Positions 25,928-35,206 of a DNA stretch of 64,000 nucleotides are shown in pieces. The stretch's first letter is position 1. The number at the start of each line of letters is the position of its first letter. Under the pieces are notes generated by a model that was not told the DNA's origin, ran no database searches, and saw only the letters and a program-made list of their open reading frames with translations. The position numbers and the translations under genes were made by a program. The DNA comes from Rhizobium sp. FKY42 (GTDB lineage Bacteria > Pseudomonadota > Alphaproteobacteria > Rhizobiales > Rhizobiaceae): contig NZ_STGA01000002.1 of the NCBI RefSeq assembly GCF_005222835.1, forward strand, positions 124,001 through 188,000, written 5' to 3'.

Positions 25928-26205
25928 TCAATCACCTCCCCGCGCATCAGGAATTTCGCCATGGCGACCGTCGCCACGAAACCCAACATTCCGATGACGA
26001 GCGCCGCCTCGAAATAGGCTGTCCTTCCTGTCCCAATCCCGAATGTGACAAGAAGCAGCATTGCATTGATGTAAAGCGTGTCCAGCGCGATAATCCGATC
26101 CTGAGCACGCGGTCCGCGTAACATCCGAACGGAGGCGATGACCATTGCAAGTGCAAATATGAGTTGAGCCAAAGAGACGGCTGTCAGCAGAATGATTGCA
26201 CTCAT
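25924..26205 (-). CDS. phaF: Cation/proton antiporter subunit F (PhaF/MnhF)
   Basis: Predicted 93-residue membrane protein with three hydrophobic segments and the MnhF core RMLRGPRAQDRIIALDTLYI near residue 28. It overlaps both neighbours by four bases. This small subunit forms part of the membrane domain of the Mrp/Pha complex. Confidence 0.88.
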   Translation of the reverse strand: MSAIILLTAVSLAQLIFALAMVIASVRMLRGPRAQDRIIALDTLYINAMLLLVTFGIGTGRTAYFEAALVIGMLGFVATVAMAKFLMRGEVIE

Positions 26206-26678
26206 TCAAAAATCTCCAGCAACAGTACTTCATATCGGTTTTTGATCATCGCAACCCACTCGTCTCGATCGATGAAATCGAGCACATGCAAAAGCACCGT
26301 CTTGTTGCGTGAGTCATATTCCAGCCAGGCCGATCCGGGCGTGGATGTCAGAATGACGGCAAGAACTGCGAGCGCAAAAGGATTTTCCGTCTGAACGGGC
26401 AAAAGGATAAACCCGGAGGAGTTAGGCCTTTTCTTTCCCATGACTATCAATCGAGCCACGGAAAAATTCGAGCGGACGATATCTACGATCACGATCGCCG
26501 CCAGTTTCGGCAAAAGATACCATTTTTTGAGACGAGGCTTCTCCGGACGCAAGGAAGCGAGCGCCCAGCCAGCCACAAAACCGACCAAAGAGCCGAGGAT
26601 AAGGTGACCAAGCGTGAAGCCATTGAGAAGCATCCACATGATCATCAAACAGAAGGTTAGGATGGGGAACGGAAGCAT
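26202..26678 (-). CDS. phaE: Cation/proton antiporter subunit E (PhaE/MnhE)
   Basis: Predicted 158-residue subunit. N-terminal membrane segments (WMLLNGFTLGHLILGSLVGF) are followed by the MnhE region VIVDIVRSNFSVARLIV and LTSTPGSAWLEYDSRNKTVL, where TPGS is a family hallmark. The acidic end EWVAMIKNRYEVLLLEIFE is typical. It directly follows phaD, sharing the boundary base at 26678. Confidence 0.88.
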   Translation of the reverse strand: MLPFPILTFCLMIMWMLLNGFTLGHLILGSLVGFVAGWALASLRPEKPRLKKWYLLPKLAAIVIVDIVRSNFSVARLIVMGKKRPNSSGFILLPVQTENPFALAVLAVILTSTPGSAWLEYDSRNKTVLLHVLDFIDRDEWVAMIKNRYEVLLLEIFE

Positions 26679-28306
26679 CAGGGGGCTCCCACCTTCGTCG
26701 GTGCGCTCTGATATCCCGGAACCCGATACGCCTTCTGGACGGCCTCAATGTAACTGGCAGGGTTGCCCAGTGTGCGGATTGTCGTATCCATGTACTGCAT
26801 CGCAGGCCCCGCCCATACGGTCAGCAGCAAAGTCAGCGCCAGCAGGAACATGACAGGCGTCAGTTCGATGACCAGGACCCGTGGAACGGTTCCTTCAAGT
26901 GAGCTCCAGAACGTCCGGATACCGACGCGCGTCATGGCGATCAGCGATGCAACGCCGGACAGGATAACGAGAACGATCAAGGTCCATACCGCAGCGGTCG
27001 GTGGCACCCCGATTGCGCCAGCACCGAACATGGCTGAGAGCATGGCGAATTTCGCTATGAAACCCGATAGGGGCGGCAGTCCGGCAAGCAATATGCCACA
27101 GGCGGCAAAGCAAAGTCCGAGAATTGCCATTGTTCCAGGCATCGTCACGCCTTCGGCTTCCTCGATACCCTCCTCGTCACCCTCGCCATAGGCTTCCATG
27201 GTAACAGCGAGCACGTTCGCGCCCGCATCCTGACCTCGTTCCACAAGCTCGATCAGCATGAAAAACGCACTGATAGTGAAGGTCGAACTGACGAGATACA
27301 ACAAAGCGCCTGATGAAACGACGCCATCATTGATACCGAGAACCATCAGGAGTGTACCGGATGACACAAGAACCGAAAATCCGGCCAAGCGACCAAGGGC
27401 CTGGGAAGCGAGCACCCCGATAATGCCGTAGACCAAGGTGACCATGCCACCTAGCAAAAGCGCGTTCGCGCCAAATCCATCCAGCGGCCCATCGCCGAAC
27501 AACAGCATTGTCAGCCGAAGGATGACATAAATGCCGAGTTTGCTGAGAATTGCGAAAATTCCAGCGACGGGGGCCGAGGCGGCACTGTAGGCGGTTGGGA
27601 GCCAGAAGCAGAGTGGCCACATTCCGGCCTTGATGAGAAATGCCACGCCAAGTACGCCCGCCCCTGCCTGCAATAGCATGAGGCGATCCGGCTCGATCTG
27701 CGGAAGGCGGGCGGCGAGATCCGCCATGTTCAACGTGCCGGCCGTTCCATAGATCAGACTGACACCAATGAGGAAGAAGAGTGCGGCCACCAGATTGACC
27801 GCAATATAGTGCATGCCCGCCTTGACGCGAAGCGGACCAGATCCGTGGAGCATGAGCCCGTAGGACGCAGCCAGCATGACTTCGAAGAAGACGAAGAGAT
27901 TGAACAGATCACCGGTTAGAAAGGCTCCGTTCAGGCCCGCAAGCAAGAGCTGGAACATGCTGTGAAAATGCGCGCCTTTGGCATGCCAGCGTGCAAGCGA
28001 GAAGACCAGCGCCGCAATCCCGAGAAGTGCCGCCAGGAAAAGCATGAGTGCGGAAAGCCCATCCAGAACCATGACAATGCCAAATGGCGCAGCCCAGTTC
28101 CCGAGCAGATAAACGCCGCCAAAGTCGTTCGGTCCACTTTCGATCTTCAACAGTATGAAAGCGATGATTACGAGAAGCAGCGTCGAGATCACGCTGATCA
28201 TTGCTTTGGCGACGCGTTGACGCTCGTCCAGAAAGAGCAGCAGAGCGCTTGCGAGGAGAGGCACAAGGATGGGTGCGATAATCAGATGATGCGACCACTG
28301 GATCAT
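26678..28306 (-). CDS. phaD: Cation/proton antiporter subunit D (PhaD/MnhD)
   Basis: Predicted 542-residue polytopic protein of the complex-I ND2/ND4/ND5-like group. The proton-channel core is visible: LFVFFEVMLAASYGLMLHG near residue 135 and FLIKAGMWPLCFWLPTAYSA near 225, carrying the conserved Glu and Lys of antiporter-like subunits. PPLSGFIAKFAMLSAMF lies near residue 415. It is one of the two large ion-conducting subunits of the complex and sits in the normal pha gene order. Confidence 0.9.
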   Translation of the reverse strand: MIQWSHHLIIAPILVPLLASALLLFLDERQRVAKAMISVISTLLLVIIAFILLKIESGPNDFGGVYLLGNWAAPFGIVMVLDGLSALMLFLAALLGIAALVFSLARWHAKGAHFHSMFQLLLAGLNGAFLTGDLFNLFVFFEVMLAASYGLMLHGSGPLRVKAGMHYIAVNLVAALFFLIGVSLIYGTAGTLNMADLAARLPQIEPDRLMLLQAGAGVLGVAFLIKAGMWPLCFWLPTAYSAASAPVAGIFAILSKLGIYVILRLTMLLFGDGPLDGFGANALLLGGMVTLVYGIIGVLASQALGRLAGFSVLVSSGTLLMVLGINDGVVSSGALLYLVSSTFTISAFFMLIELVERGQDAGANVLAVTMEAYGEGDEEGIEEAEGVTMPGTMAILGLCFAACGILLAGLPPLSGFIAKFAMLSAMFGAGAIGVPPTAAVWTLIVLVILSGVASLIAMTRVGIRTFWSSLEGTVPRVLVIELTPVMFLLALTLLLTVWAGPAMQYMDTTIRTLGNPASYIEAVQKAYRVPGYQSAPTKVGAP

Positions 28307-28641
28307 CGCTGTTCCTCGCGTCCGTCGACATGGTCGTTACCGGTCAGCCCGCGGGATGCGAGAAGAACAACGAGGAACAAAGCTGTCGTTGCGAAACCGA
28401 TGACGATAGCCGTCAGCACCAATGCCTGCGGAACCGGATCGGAAAGTGTGGCAGGAAGAACATCGTCCGACAGGATCGGAGGCATGTTGCTCTTCACCCC
28501 GCCGACGCCAAAAATGAAAAGATTCACAGCGTAGGACAGAAGCGAAAGCCCGACGATCACCTGATACGTACGTGGACGCAGGATCAGCCAGACTCCGCAG
28601 CCAGTCATCACACCGATGGCAAGAGATAAAATGAGTTCCAT
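28303..28641 (-). CDS. phaC: Cation/proton antiporter subunit C (PhaC/MnhC)
   Basis: Predicted 112-residue NuoK-like subunit with three membrane helices. Key segments are GVWLILRPRTYQVIVGLSLL near residue 16 and DPVPQALVLTAIVIGFATTA near residue 70, both typical of MnhC. It overlaps phaD by four bases and phaAB by one base. Confidence 0.9.
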   Translation of the reverse strand: MELILSLAIGVMTGCGVWLILRPRTYQVIVGLSLLSYAVNLFIFGVGGVKSNMPPILSDDVLPATLSDPVPQALVLTAIVIGFATTALFLVVLLASRGLTGNDHVDGREEQR

Positions 28642-31523
28642 CAGGTTTCCTCCGCCTTGGCCGCTTCAATGGCCCGCAAGCGATTGATGCGGATCGACTG
28701 GTGCGCGAGTGCCACGAGTATGAGCACCGTCGAGCCCACAACGAGCATGAAGACGCCGAGATCGAACAGGAGCGCGGTCGCTGCCGGTACTTTGCCGACA
28801 AGAGGCAGGTCGAGATACTGGAAATGCGAGGTGAGGAAGGGATAGCCCAGCAGCCAGGCCCCCATTCCTGTTGCCATTGCAGTCAGGAGGCCGACCCCCA
28901 TCCAGCGAAGCGGCAGGATACGGATGCGATCCTCCGCCCAGCGCGTACCCCCAGCGAGATACTGGAGAAGGAAGGCGATCGACATCGTCAATCCCGCCGA
29001 GAATCCACCGCCCGGCATGTCATGTCCGCGCATGAAAAGATAGACCGCGAATGTGATGATGACGGGGAACATCCATTGCATGATCACGGATGGTACGAGC
29101 AGGTAGTCGCGCACAGTGTCGCCCGGAGCACGTTCCGGCTGCTCCTCATCGAACCGAGCCTGAATACGTTGCTGTTCAGGCACGGCAAAGCTGTCGGCAG
29201 CTGGGCGGAAACGTCGCAGAAGCGCATAGACGGTCAACGCGACGACACCAAGCACAGCAATTTCGCCCATCGTGTCGAAGCCGCGAAAATCGACCAGAAT
29301 GACATTGACGACGTTACGCCCGCCCCCTTCGGAATAGGCATTCTCAAGGAAATAATTGGCAATCGCATCGGGCACCGGCATCGTCATGACTGCAAACGCG
29401 GTGAAGGACATGCCGATACCGCAGGAAACAGCGAGCACCAGATCCCGGAAACGCCGCGCCCGTGCGCGAATCGTCATCTGGTCGACCAATTGCGCATTCC
29501 GTTTTGGTAGCCAGCGCAAACCCAACAGAATCAGAACGGTCGTCACGACTTCTACCAGCAATTGGGTGATCGCCAGATCAGGCGCAGAGAGCCAGACGAA
29601 TGTTATGCAAACGACCAGGCCGACGCCGCCCAGGAGGACAAGTGCCGCCAGCCGGTGATACTTGGCGAGATAGGCTGCAGCCAGCGACATTCCCGCACCC
29701 AGCACCCAAAGCACGGCGAAGGCTGGGTCGACGCCGGTGAAGACGAAAGGCCGCGCTTCGAAACCCGCAAACCATAGCGGTAACAACCCGGCAAGGAACC
29801 CGATAAAAACAATCCAGCGCAGTTGCGGCTGAAGATTGCGGGTGCCAATCCTGCTCTCAGCCCAGCGTGCCCAGCGCCAGGAAACGGCAACGAGAACGCG
29901 CTCGAATATTCGCTGCCCGCGCAGACGGCGAATGAAGGGCGGTCCATCCTCACACGTCGCCAGATAGCGACGAATGGCAACATAGATCAGGACACCACCG
30001 ATGAGAGCGATGGCGCTCATCAGAAGAGGGATGTTGAAACCGTGCCAGATCGCAAGGCTGTATTCAGGCGTCTTTGCACCGAGTACGCTCATGACCGCAG
30101 TCGACAGAAAGGGTGCGATAGAAATCGAGGGGACGATCCCGACGATGAGGCAGACGATGACGAGAAACTCGATCGGGAAGCGCATCCAGTGCGGCGGCTC
30201 GTGCGGCTCCGACTTTGGCAGACCTTCAGGCTTCGGTCCGAAAAACACGGTATGAATGAAACGAAGTGAATACGTGACGCTGAACGCGCCAGCAAGCGTC
30301 GCCACATAGGGGAGGATCCGGTCAAGCCAGGAATCGGCGTGCGTTTCGACGGCTTCTGCGAAAAACATCTCCTTCGAGAGAAAGCCGTTCAACAGCGGCA
30401 CTCCAGCCATGGCTGCACTTGCGACCATTGCAAGCGTTGCCGTAATGGGTAGGTAGCGCAAAAGGCCGCTGAGACGGCGCATGTCACGTGTTCCCGTTTC
30501 ATGGTCGATGATCCCCGCAGCCATGAAAAGCGAGGCCTTGAAGGTCGCGTGATTCAGCATATGAAAAATGGCGGCCACGGTCGCGAGCGGACTACCGAGG
30601 CTCAGCAGAGTGGTGATCAGTCCTAGATGGCTGATTGTCGAGTACGCCAGAAGCCCCTTCAAGTCCTGCTGGAAAATGGCGAAATAGGCCCCCAGCAAGA
30701 GCGTTAGCATTCCGGCAAGGCCGACCAGGAAAAACCATTCATATGTACCGGAAAGCGCGGGCCATAAACGGACCAGCAAAAACACGCCGGCCTTTACCAT
30801 GGTTGCCGAGTGGAGGAAGGCCGAAACCGGGGTCGGTGCCGCCATCGCATTTGGCAGCCAGAAATGAAACGGAAACTGCGCGCTTTTGGTCAAAGCGCCG
30901 AGAAGAATGAAAATCAGTGTCGGAAGATAGAGTGGATGTTCGCGGATCATGTCGCCGGAAGCAAGGATCTTGTCGAGATCATATGTGCCGGTGATGTTAC
31001 CCAGCAGAAGCATACCGACCAGCAGGCAAAAGCCACCGATACCGGTGATGGTCAGCGCCATTCGCGCACCATCGCGGGCTGCAGCATTGTGGTGCCAGTA
31101 GCTGATCAGCAGGAACGAGAAAATGCTTGTGAGCTCCCAGAATACGGAGAGCAAGATAACGTTGCCGGATACGACAATCCCAAGCATGGCGCCCATGAAC
31201 GCCAAAAGAAACGAGAAGAATCGAGGGATCGGATCGTCTTCCGACATGTAATAACGGGCATACAGAACAACCAGCAAACCGATGGCGGTGATCAGCGTGG
31301 AGAAAATCCAGGCGAAACCATCCATGCGCAGCGTGAAGTTAAGGCCGAACTGCGGGAGCCATTCCGCTTCGAAGCGCAGCACGTTTCCGTCGACGACGTT
31401 CGGATAAGCCAGAATACAAAGGGCGAGACAGCAGGCGGTTACCGTTGCTGCAACCGCAACTGGTAGATCGCGAGAAGTCGTATTGAGAATGAACGCCGAC
31501 GCCAGGCTGCCAAGAAACGGCAA
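28641..31523 (-). CDS. phaAB: Fused cation/proton antiporter subunit A-B (PhaAB)
   Basis: Predicted 960-residue subunit combining MnhA and MnhB, as in rhizobial PhaAB. The ND5-like core shows FWELTSIFSFLLISYWH near residue 130, LTKSAQFPFHFWLPNAMAAP near 212 and HMLNHATFKASLFMAAG near 320. The C-terminal fifth is MnhB-like (LVPSVIMQWMFPVIITFAVY; GHDMPGGGFSAGLT). The complex exchanges K+ or Na+ for H+ and supports pH adaptation. The start is unsettled: the first usable codon is TTG at 31523, but the frame is open to about 31570 and encodes the missing half of the first membrane helix (see findings). Confidence 0.9.
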   Translation of the reverse strand: MPFLGSLASAFILNTTSRDLPVAVAATVTACCLALCILAYPNVVDGNVLRFEAEWLPQFGLNFTLRMDGFAWIFSTLITAIGLLVVLYARYYMSEDDPIPRFFSFLLAFMGAMLGIVVSGNVILLSVFWELTSIFSFLLISYWHHNAAARDGARMALTITGIGGFCLLVGMLLLGNITGTYDLDKILASGDMIREHPLYLPTLIFILLGALTKSAQFPFHFWLPNAMAAPTPVSAFLHSATMVKAGVFLLVRLWPALSGTYEWFFLVGLAGMLTLLLGAYFAIFQQDLKGLLAYSTISHLGLITTLLSLGSPLATVAAIFHMLNHATFKASLFMAAGIIDHETGTRDMRRLSGLLRYLPITATLAMVASAAMAGVPLLNGFLSKEMFFAEAVETHADSWLDRILPYVATLAGAFSVTYSLRFIHTVFFGPKPEGLPKSEPHEPPHWMRFPIEFLVIVCLIVGIVPSISIAPFLSTAVMSVLGAKTPEYSLAIWHGFNIPLLMSAIALIGGVLIYVAIRRYLATCEDGPPFIRRLRGQRIFERVLVAVSWRWARWAESRIGTRNLQPQLRWIVFIGFLAGLLPLWFAGFEARPFVFTGVDPAFAVLWVLGAGMSLAAAYLAKYHRLAALVLLGGVGLVVCITFVWLSAPDLAITQLLVEVVTTVLILLGLRWLPKRNAQLVDQMTIRARARRFRDLVLAVSCGIGMSFTAFAVMTMPVPDAIANYFLENAYSEGGGRNVVNVILVDFRGFDTMGEIAVLGVVALTVYALLRRFRPAADSFAVPEQQRIQARFDEEQPERAPGDTVRDYLLVPSVIMQWMFPVIITFAVYLFMRGHDMPGGGFSAGLTMSIAFLLQYLAGGTRWAEDRIRILPLRWMGVGLLTAMATGMGAWLLGYPFLTSHFQYLDLPLVGKVPAATALLFDLGVFMLVVGSTVLILVALAHQSIRINRLRAIEAAKAEET

Positions 31524-31649
31524 CAGAACAATGAGTACAAGAATGTAGGGCCCGAGCGTTATCCCAAGGATTTAAACCTTTCTGGTTGAGAACACGCCAT
31601 CCAGACTTGCAAAGCAGAGCCTCTGGAAATCAGCGCAGAAACGATCTAT

Positions 31650-31940
31650 ATGATCACTGTCGACCAATATGGGCAGCTTAGTGAGATGGGTCAACCCGAT
31701 AGCAGCAAAATTTTGACGCCTGCGCTCTGTCGCGCGGCCCGTGGCTTTCTGGATTGGACGCAGACGGATCTGGCTGACCGATCCGGTGTGTCGCGAAGCA
31801 CGATCCGTGATTACGAGGGCAGCCGTCACGATGTTCATCGTGCGACCGAGGCACAACTTCGGCAAGCATTTGAAGCGGGTGGCGTTCGGTTCGTTTACGT
31901 CGCCGATAATTCAATCTGCGTCGGCGGGATTTCGAGCTAA
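31650..31940 (+). CDS. Small XRE-family helix-turn-helix protein
   Basis: Predicted 96-residue (or 84-residue, from the ATG at 31686) DNA-binding protein. The HTH reads FLDWTQTDLADRSGVSRSTI followed by RDYEGSRHDVHRAT, a standard Cro/CI-type fold. It ends in FEAGGVRFVYVADN, resembling the many small rhizobial XRE proteins of this shape. Its target is unknown. It is divergent from phaAB (126-base gap) and convergent with the response-regulator gene. Confidence 0.75.
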   Translation: MITVDQYGQLSEMGQPDSSKILTPALCRAARGFLDWTQTDLADRSGVSRSTIRDYEGSRHDVHRATEAQLRQAFEAGGVRFVYVADNSICVGGISS

Positions 31941-31979
31941 TTCAGCTAGGTCGATCACCGATTGAAATCGATCCGATGC

Positions 31980-32657
31980 CTATGTCGCGGCTACGATGAG
32001 CGCATAACCGACACCACGGACTGTCGCTATCGGCGCGTCTTTCCCGTCCAACTGCATCTTCTTTCGTAGACGGGCGATGAGATTGTCGACGGTATGTCCG
32101 CTGATCGAGGTCGGATCGCGATTGGCTATGACGTCTAGCAGAAAGTCTCGCGAAAGTGGCTCACCCGGCCTTGAGGCAAGGGCGACTAGTATGTTCATCT
32201 CACCGGCGGTCAATTCAAGCAATTGTCCATTCGGGCGAAAGAGCTCGCGGCGAACGACGTCAAGTATCCATCCGTCGAACGTGATCACCGGCTCCCGTGA
32301 GCGCCGGAGCACACTTCGAATCCGCGCATGAAGCGTTTTCAGATTGATGGGCTTGGTAACATAATCATCACCTCCAGCGTCCAGGCCTGCCAGAATATCG
32401 TCATCGGAATCGCGCGCGGTGACAAAAATCAGCCCATAAAGAGAACCGAGCCTGAGCTTGCGAGCAGCTTCAATACCGTCACCATCCGGCAGGTTCACAT
32501 CGAGAAGAATGATATCAGGCTGATGGCTTTGCAATCGTTGGCGCATCTCCGCCAGGGAACGGGCTGCGAAGGTTGTCATGCCGTTCTGTCTGAGAAATGA
32601 GCAGATCAGCTCCAGGCTCTCAGGCGCATCTTCAACCACAAGAACCGTTGTACTCAT
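31980..32657 (-). CDS. OmpR-family response regulator
   Basis: Predicted 225-residue regulator. The receiver has acidic EDAPES near residue 8, phospho-acceptor Asp in IILLDVNLPDGDG (about residue 50), Thr in LIFVTARDSDD and Lys in DYVTKPINLK. A winged-helix Trans_reg_C domain follows, with ELTAGEMNILVALASRPGEPLSRDFLLDVI and TVDNLIARLRKKM (spans about 140-205). The ATG at 32657 is four bases after the histidine-kinase stop, so the two are a cognate pair. The layout recalls TorR with TorS-like kinases, but no tor genes are nearby. Confidence 0.86.
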   Translation of the reverse strand: MSTTVLVVEDAPESLELICSFLRQNGMTTFAARSLAEMRQRLQSHQPDIILLDVNLPDGDGIEAARKLRLGSLYGLIFVTARDSDDDILAGLDAGGDDYVTKPINLKTLHARIRSVLRRSREPVITFDGWILDVVRRELFRPNGQLLELTAGEMNILVALASRPGEPLSRDFLLDVIANRDPTSISGHTVDNLIARLRKKMQLDGKDAPIATVRGVGYALIVAAT

Positions 32658-32661
32658 GACG

Positions 32662-35133
32662 TTACTCGATACTCCGCCGCTGATTTGCGGCACTGACTGC
32701 GTTTATTCGGGATATGCTGAAATAAACGGCGTTCCGCAATTTCGAGCAAGTTTCTATGTGATGCTGTGGTTCTGCTGTCAACGCCTGCGCTGCGGCTTCG
32801 GCAAGTATCTGATCTCCCATGTTCGCCGCACTTCCTTTCAACCTGTGGGCAATGTCCCGCAGCCCGACGTCGGTGATGTCAGCATTCTGAAGAAGGTCGT
32901 ACTCATCTGCGAGGTGCTTCAGGAACAGGTCGTTCACGTTAGAATATGTCTGTTCGCCGGGCAGAATAATTGAATCTTCGTCGACTGGTGCACCCAGCAG
33001 ACGCGCGGCGAGTTCCTCGTCAGAGATATTCAAGCCGAGCGAAATTGCCCGATTTTGCTCAGGATCTTTGCCGCCTGACACGGATACTTCGTTCGTGAAG
33101 ACGACGAGGGAGGTTGATGCGGGCAGAAGCGGCTTGAGATCTCGCAGATCGTCTGACCCGTCGATTACAACCACTGCTGCGAAGGGCTTGGCTTTCAGCA
33201 TGGTTCGAGCAGCCGAAAGGTCCCGCGCGGGAAACAAACGCAAATCCAGTCTGCGCAACCGCAATTGGAGCGTCTTCGGAAGATCTCCGACGAGCAATAT
33301 GTCGTCGCCTCTTTTTAGAGGACAAATCGACATCGTTCTCTCCGGTAAAGACGCCAGAAGACGCAAAAGGCCGTCGATGTCGATCGGTTTGGAAAGATGC
33401 CCATCCATACCTGCGGCGAGTGACCGCTCGATATCGTCACGCATAGCATTGGCCGTCAGAGCGATGATCGGCAGCGCACCGATTTCACCGCCAAGCGCCC
33501 GAATTCGTCGGGTGGCTTCAAAACCATCCATTCCCGGCATCTGCAGATCCATCAGGACGACATTGAATGAATGCTGCTGGATACGTTCGAGTGCCGACAG
33601 GCCGCCGTCGACAACCTCACAACGATGCCCCGCCGCCGTCAAAAGGCCGGATGCAACAGCCTGGTTCACCGGATTGTCCTCGACGATAAGGATATTCAGT
33701 CGCGGCTTTTCAATCGTTTCGTCGACACCGGCAGCATTGACGACGGTGAGTTCCGGCGCCACTGGCAAGAGTGGCAGGCTCACGAGGAAAGCGCTCCCCT
33801 CTCCCGGCGCGCTTTGAACCGTGATCGTTCCCTTCATGGTCTCTACGAGACGCCGCACGATAGCCAAGCCAAGTCCCGAACCGCCAAAACGCCGCTTGAT
33901 GGTCGCATCAACCTGCACGAATGGTTGGAAGAGGTTGGGAATCTCGTCCGGCGAGATGCCGATTCCGCTATCTTTGACTCCAATCGTGACCCGATCCCCT
34001 ACCGGATCCCGCTGTATATCGATAGCGACATAGCCCTTCTCGGTGAACTTGACCGCATTGCCTACCAGATTGAAGAGGATTTGGCGCAGACGTGCCGCGT
34101 CGCCCAGCACCCAGCCAATGGAGGCTGCCTCCTGCACAAGCCTCAATTCAATGGCTTTTTCCCTTGCGCGCGGCATCATAAGGTCCACAACGTCTTGCGT
34201 CAGGCGCCCGAGATCGACCGGTTCATGTAGAACGACATCCACACCGCGTTCCAGACTGGAGAGATCCAGCACATCATCCAGAATGGCGCGCAAAGCCTCT
34301 GCGGAGCGACGTACAACGCTCAATCGTTCCCGCACCGAGGCGCTCAGTTTCTCGCCCAGCAGGAGCTGAATCATCCCAAGGATGCCGTTCATCGGCGTGC
34401 GGATTTCATGGCTCATGACCGCGAGAAACTCGCTCTTGATCCGTTCCCCTGCCTCGGCCCGATCCTTCGCAGCAATCAGTTCGCGGTTGATGTGTCGCAT
34501 CTCCTCCATGTGCAAGAACTCGACGCGTCGCATGCGGTTCAACTGGATACGGGCCATGTTGCCTGCGACATAAGCGACAGTCGCCACCAGAAAAATGGAA
34601 GAAAGATCCAGCAGACTTTCTGGATCGGGCCGCAACACGCCCCAAAAAACCAGGCTGATAATCCAGGCGTAGGCGCTGGCCAGAGCAACCGGAAGAGCGC
34701 GGCCAGGCAAGTACATTGGCAGCGCGATTGCGATCAGTGGTATAAGCGTACCACCGTGCCGCGTCAGAGCCGGATGATTGAAGATCAGCGCATTGAAAAA
34801 GAAGAAGATAATGGTTTGCGCATAGCTCGCGAACACGATCTCCCGCTGAGAGTTTGCTTTTGCCAGAGCAAGCAGGGTTGCCACGCACAAAACGGAAAGA
34901 CCGAAACGAATGCCGAGAAACTCGTAGAGTGCCGGCGCCTCGATCATCATCAGGTCCATCGGGGCGAAGGATACACTCGCGACTGTCGTCGCGATGACGC
35001 AGAGGCGGGCGATGTTGAGTGTCTCGGCCCGAGCAGTTTCTGCATAGCGGGCCTCGACATCACGGTCACGAAATTCACCGGTCCATATGATCGCATGACG
35101 CTGATCAACCGGTTGTTGCTGCATTGTGGTCAT
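32662..35133 (-). CDS. Hybrid histidine kinase with receiver and Hpt domains
   Basis: Predicted 823-residue membrane sensor. About six hydrophobic segments lie between 40 and 195, with no large periplasmic loop. HisKA carries H242 in AVMSHEIRTPMNG. The ATPase domain has NLVGNAVKFTEKG and GSGLGLAIVRRLVE. Receiver 1 follows at about 500-620 with Asp in VVLMDLQMPGMDG. Then comes a degenerate receiver-like segment (about 625-710) and an Hpt domain with His in DIAHRLKGSAANMG near the C-terminus. This is a full phosphorelay kinase that probably passes phosphate to the OmpR-type regulator four bases downstream. The stimulus is unknown. Confidence 0.85.
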   Translation of the reverse strand: MTTMQQQPVDQRHAIIWTGEFRDRDVEARYAETARAETLNIARLCVIATTVASVSFAPMDLMMIEAPALYEFLGIRFGLSVLCVATLLALAKANSQREIVFASYAQTIIFFFFNALIFNHPALTRHGGTLIPLIAIALPMYLPGRALPVALASAYAWIISLVFWGVLRPDPESLLDLSSIFLVATVAYVAGNMARIQLNRMRRVEFLHMEEMRHINRELIAAKDRAEAGERIKSEFLAVMSHEIRTPMNGILGMIQLLLGEKLSASVRERLSVVRRSAEALRAILDDVLDLSSLERGVDVVLHEPVDLGRLTQDVVDLMMPRAREKAIELRLVQEAASIGWVLGDAARLRQILFNLVGNAVKFTEKGYVAIDIQRDPVGDRVTIGVKDSGIGISPDEIPNLFQPFVQVDATIKRRFGGSGLGLAIVRRLVETMKGTITVQSAPGEGSAFLVSLPLLPVAPELTVVNAAGVDETIEKPRLNILIVEDNPVNQAVASGLLTAAGHRCEVVDGGLSALERIQQHSFNVVLMDLQMPGMDGFEATRRIRALGGEIGALPIIALTANAMRDDIERSLAAGMDGHLSKPIDIDGLLRLLASLPERTMSICPLKRGDDILLVGDLPKTLQLRLRRLDLRLFPARDLSAARTMLKAKPFAAVVVIDGSDDLRDLKPLLPASTSLVVFTNEVSVSGGKDPEQNRAISLGLNISDEELAARLLGAPVDEDSIILPGEQTYSNVNDLFLKHLADEYDLLQNADITDVGLRDIAHRLKGSAANMGDQILAEAAAQALTAEPQHHIETCSKLRNAVYFSISRINAVSAANQRRSIE

Positions 35134-35206
35134 GGAGACAAGCGCTATTGAGAAAACTGCGCATGTTATGGCACAGTTTCCTCAGACCACGAAAGGCGCC
35201 AGGTTC

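Noticed and set aside
34408..35151. Plus-strand open frame of 247 codons
   Set aside because: Antisense to the membrane part of the hybrid kinase; no ribosome site, no motif.
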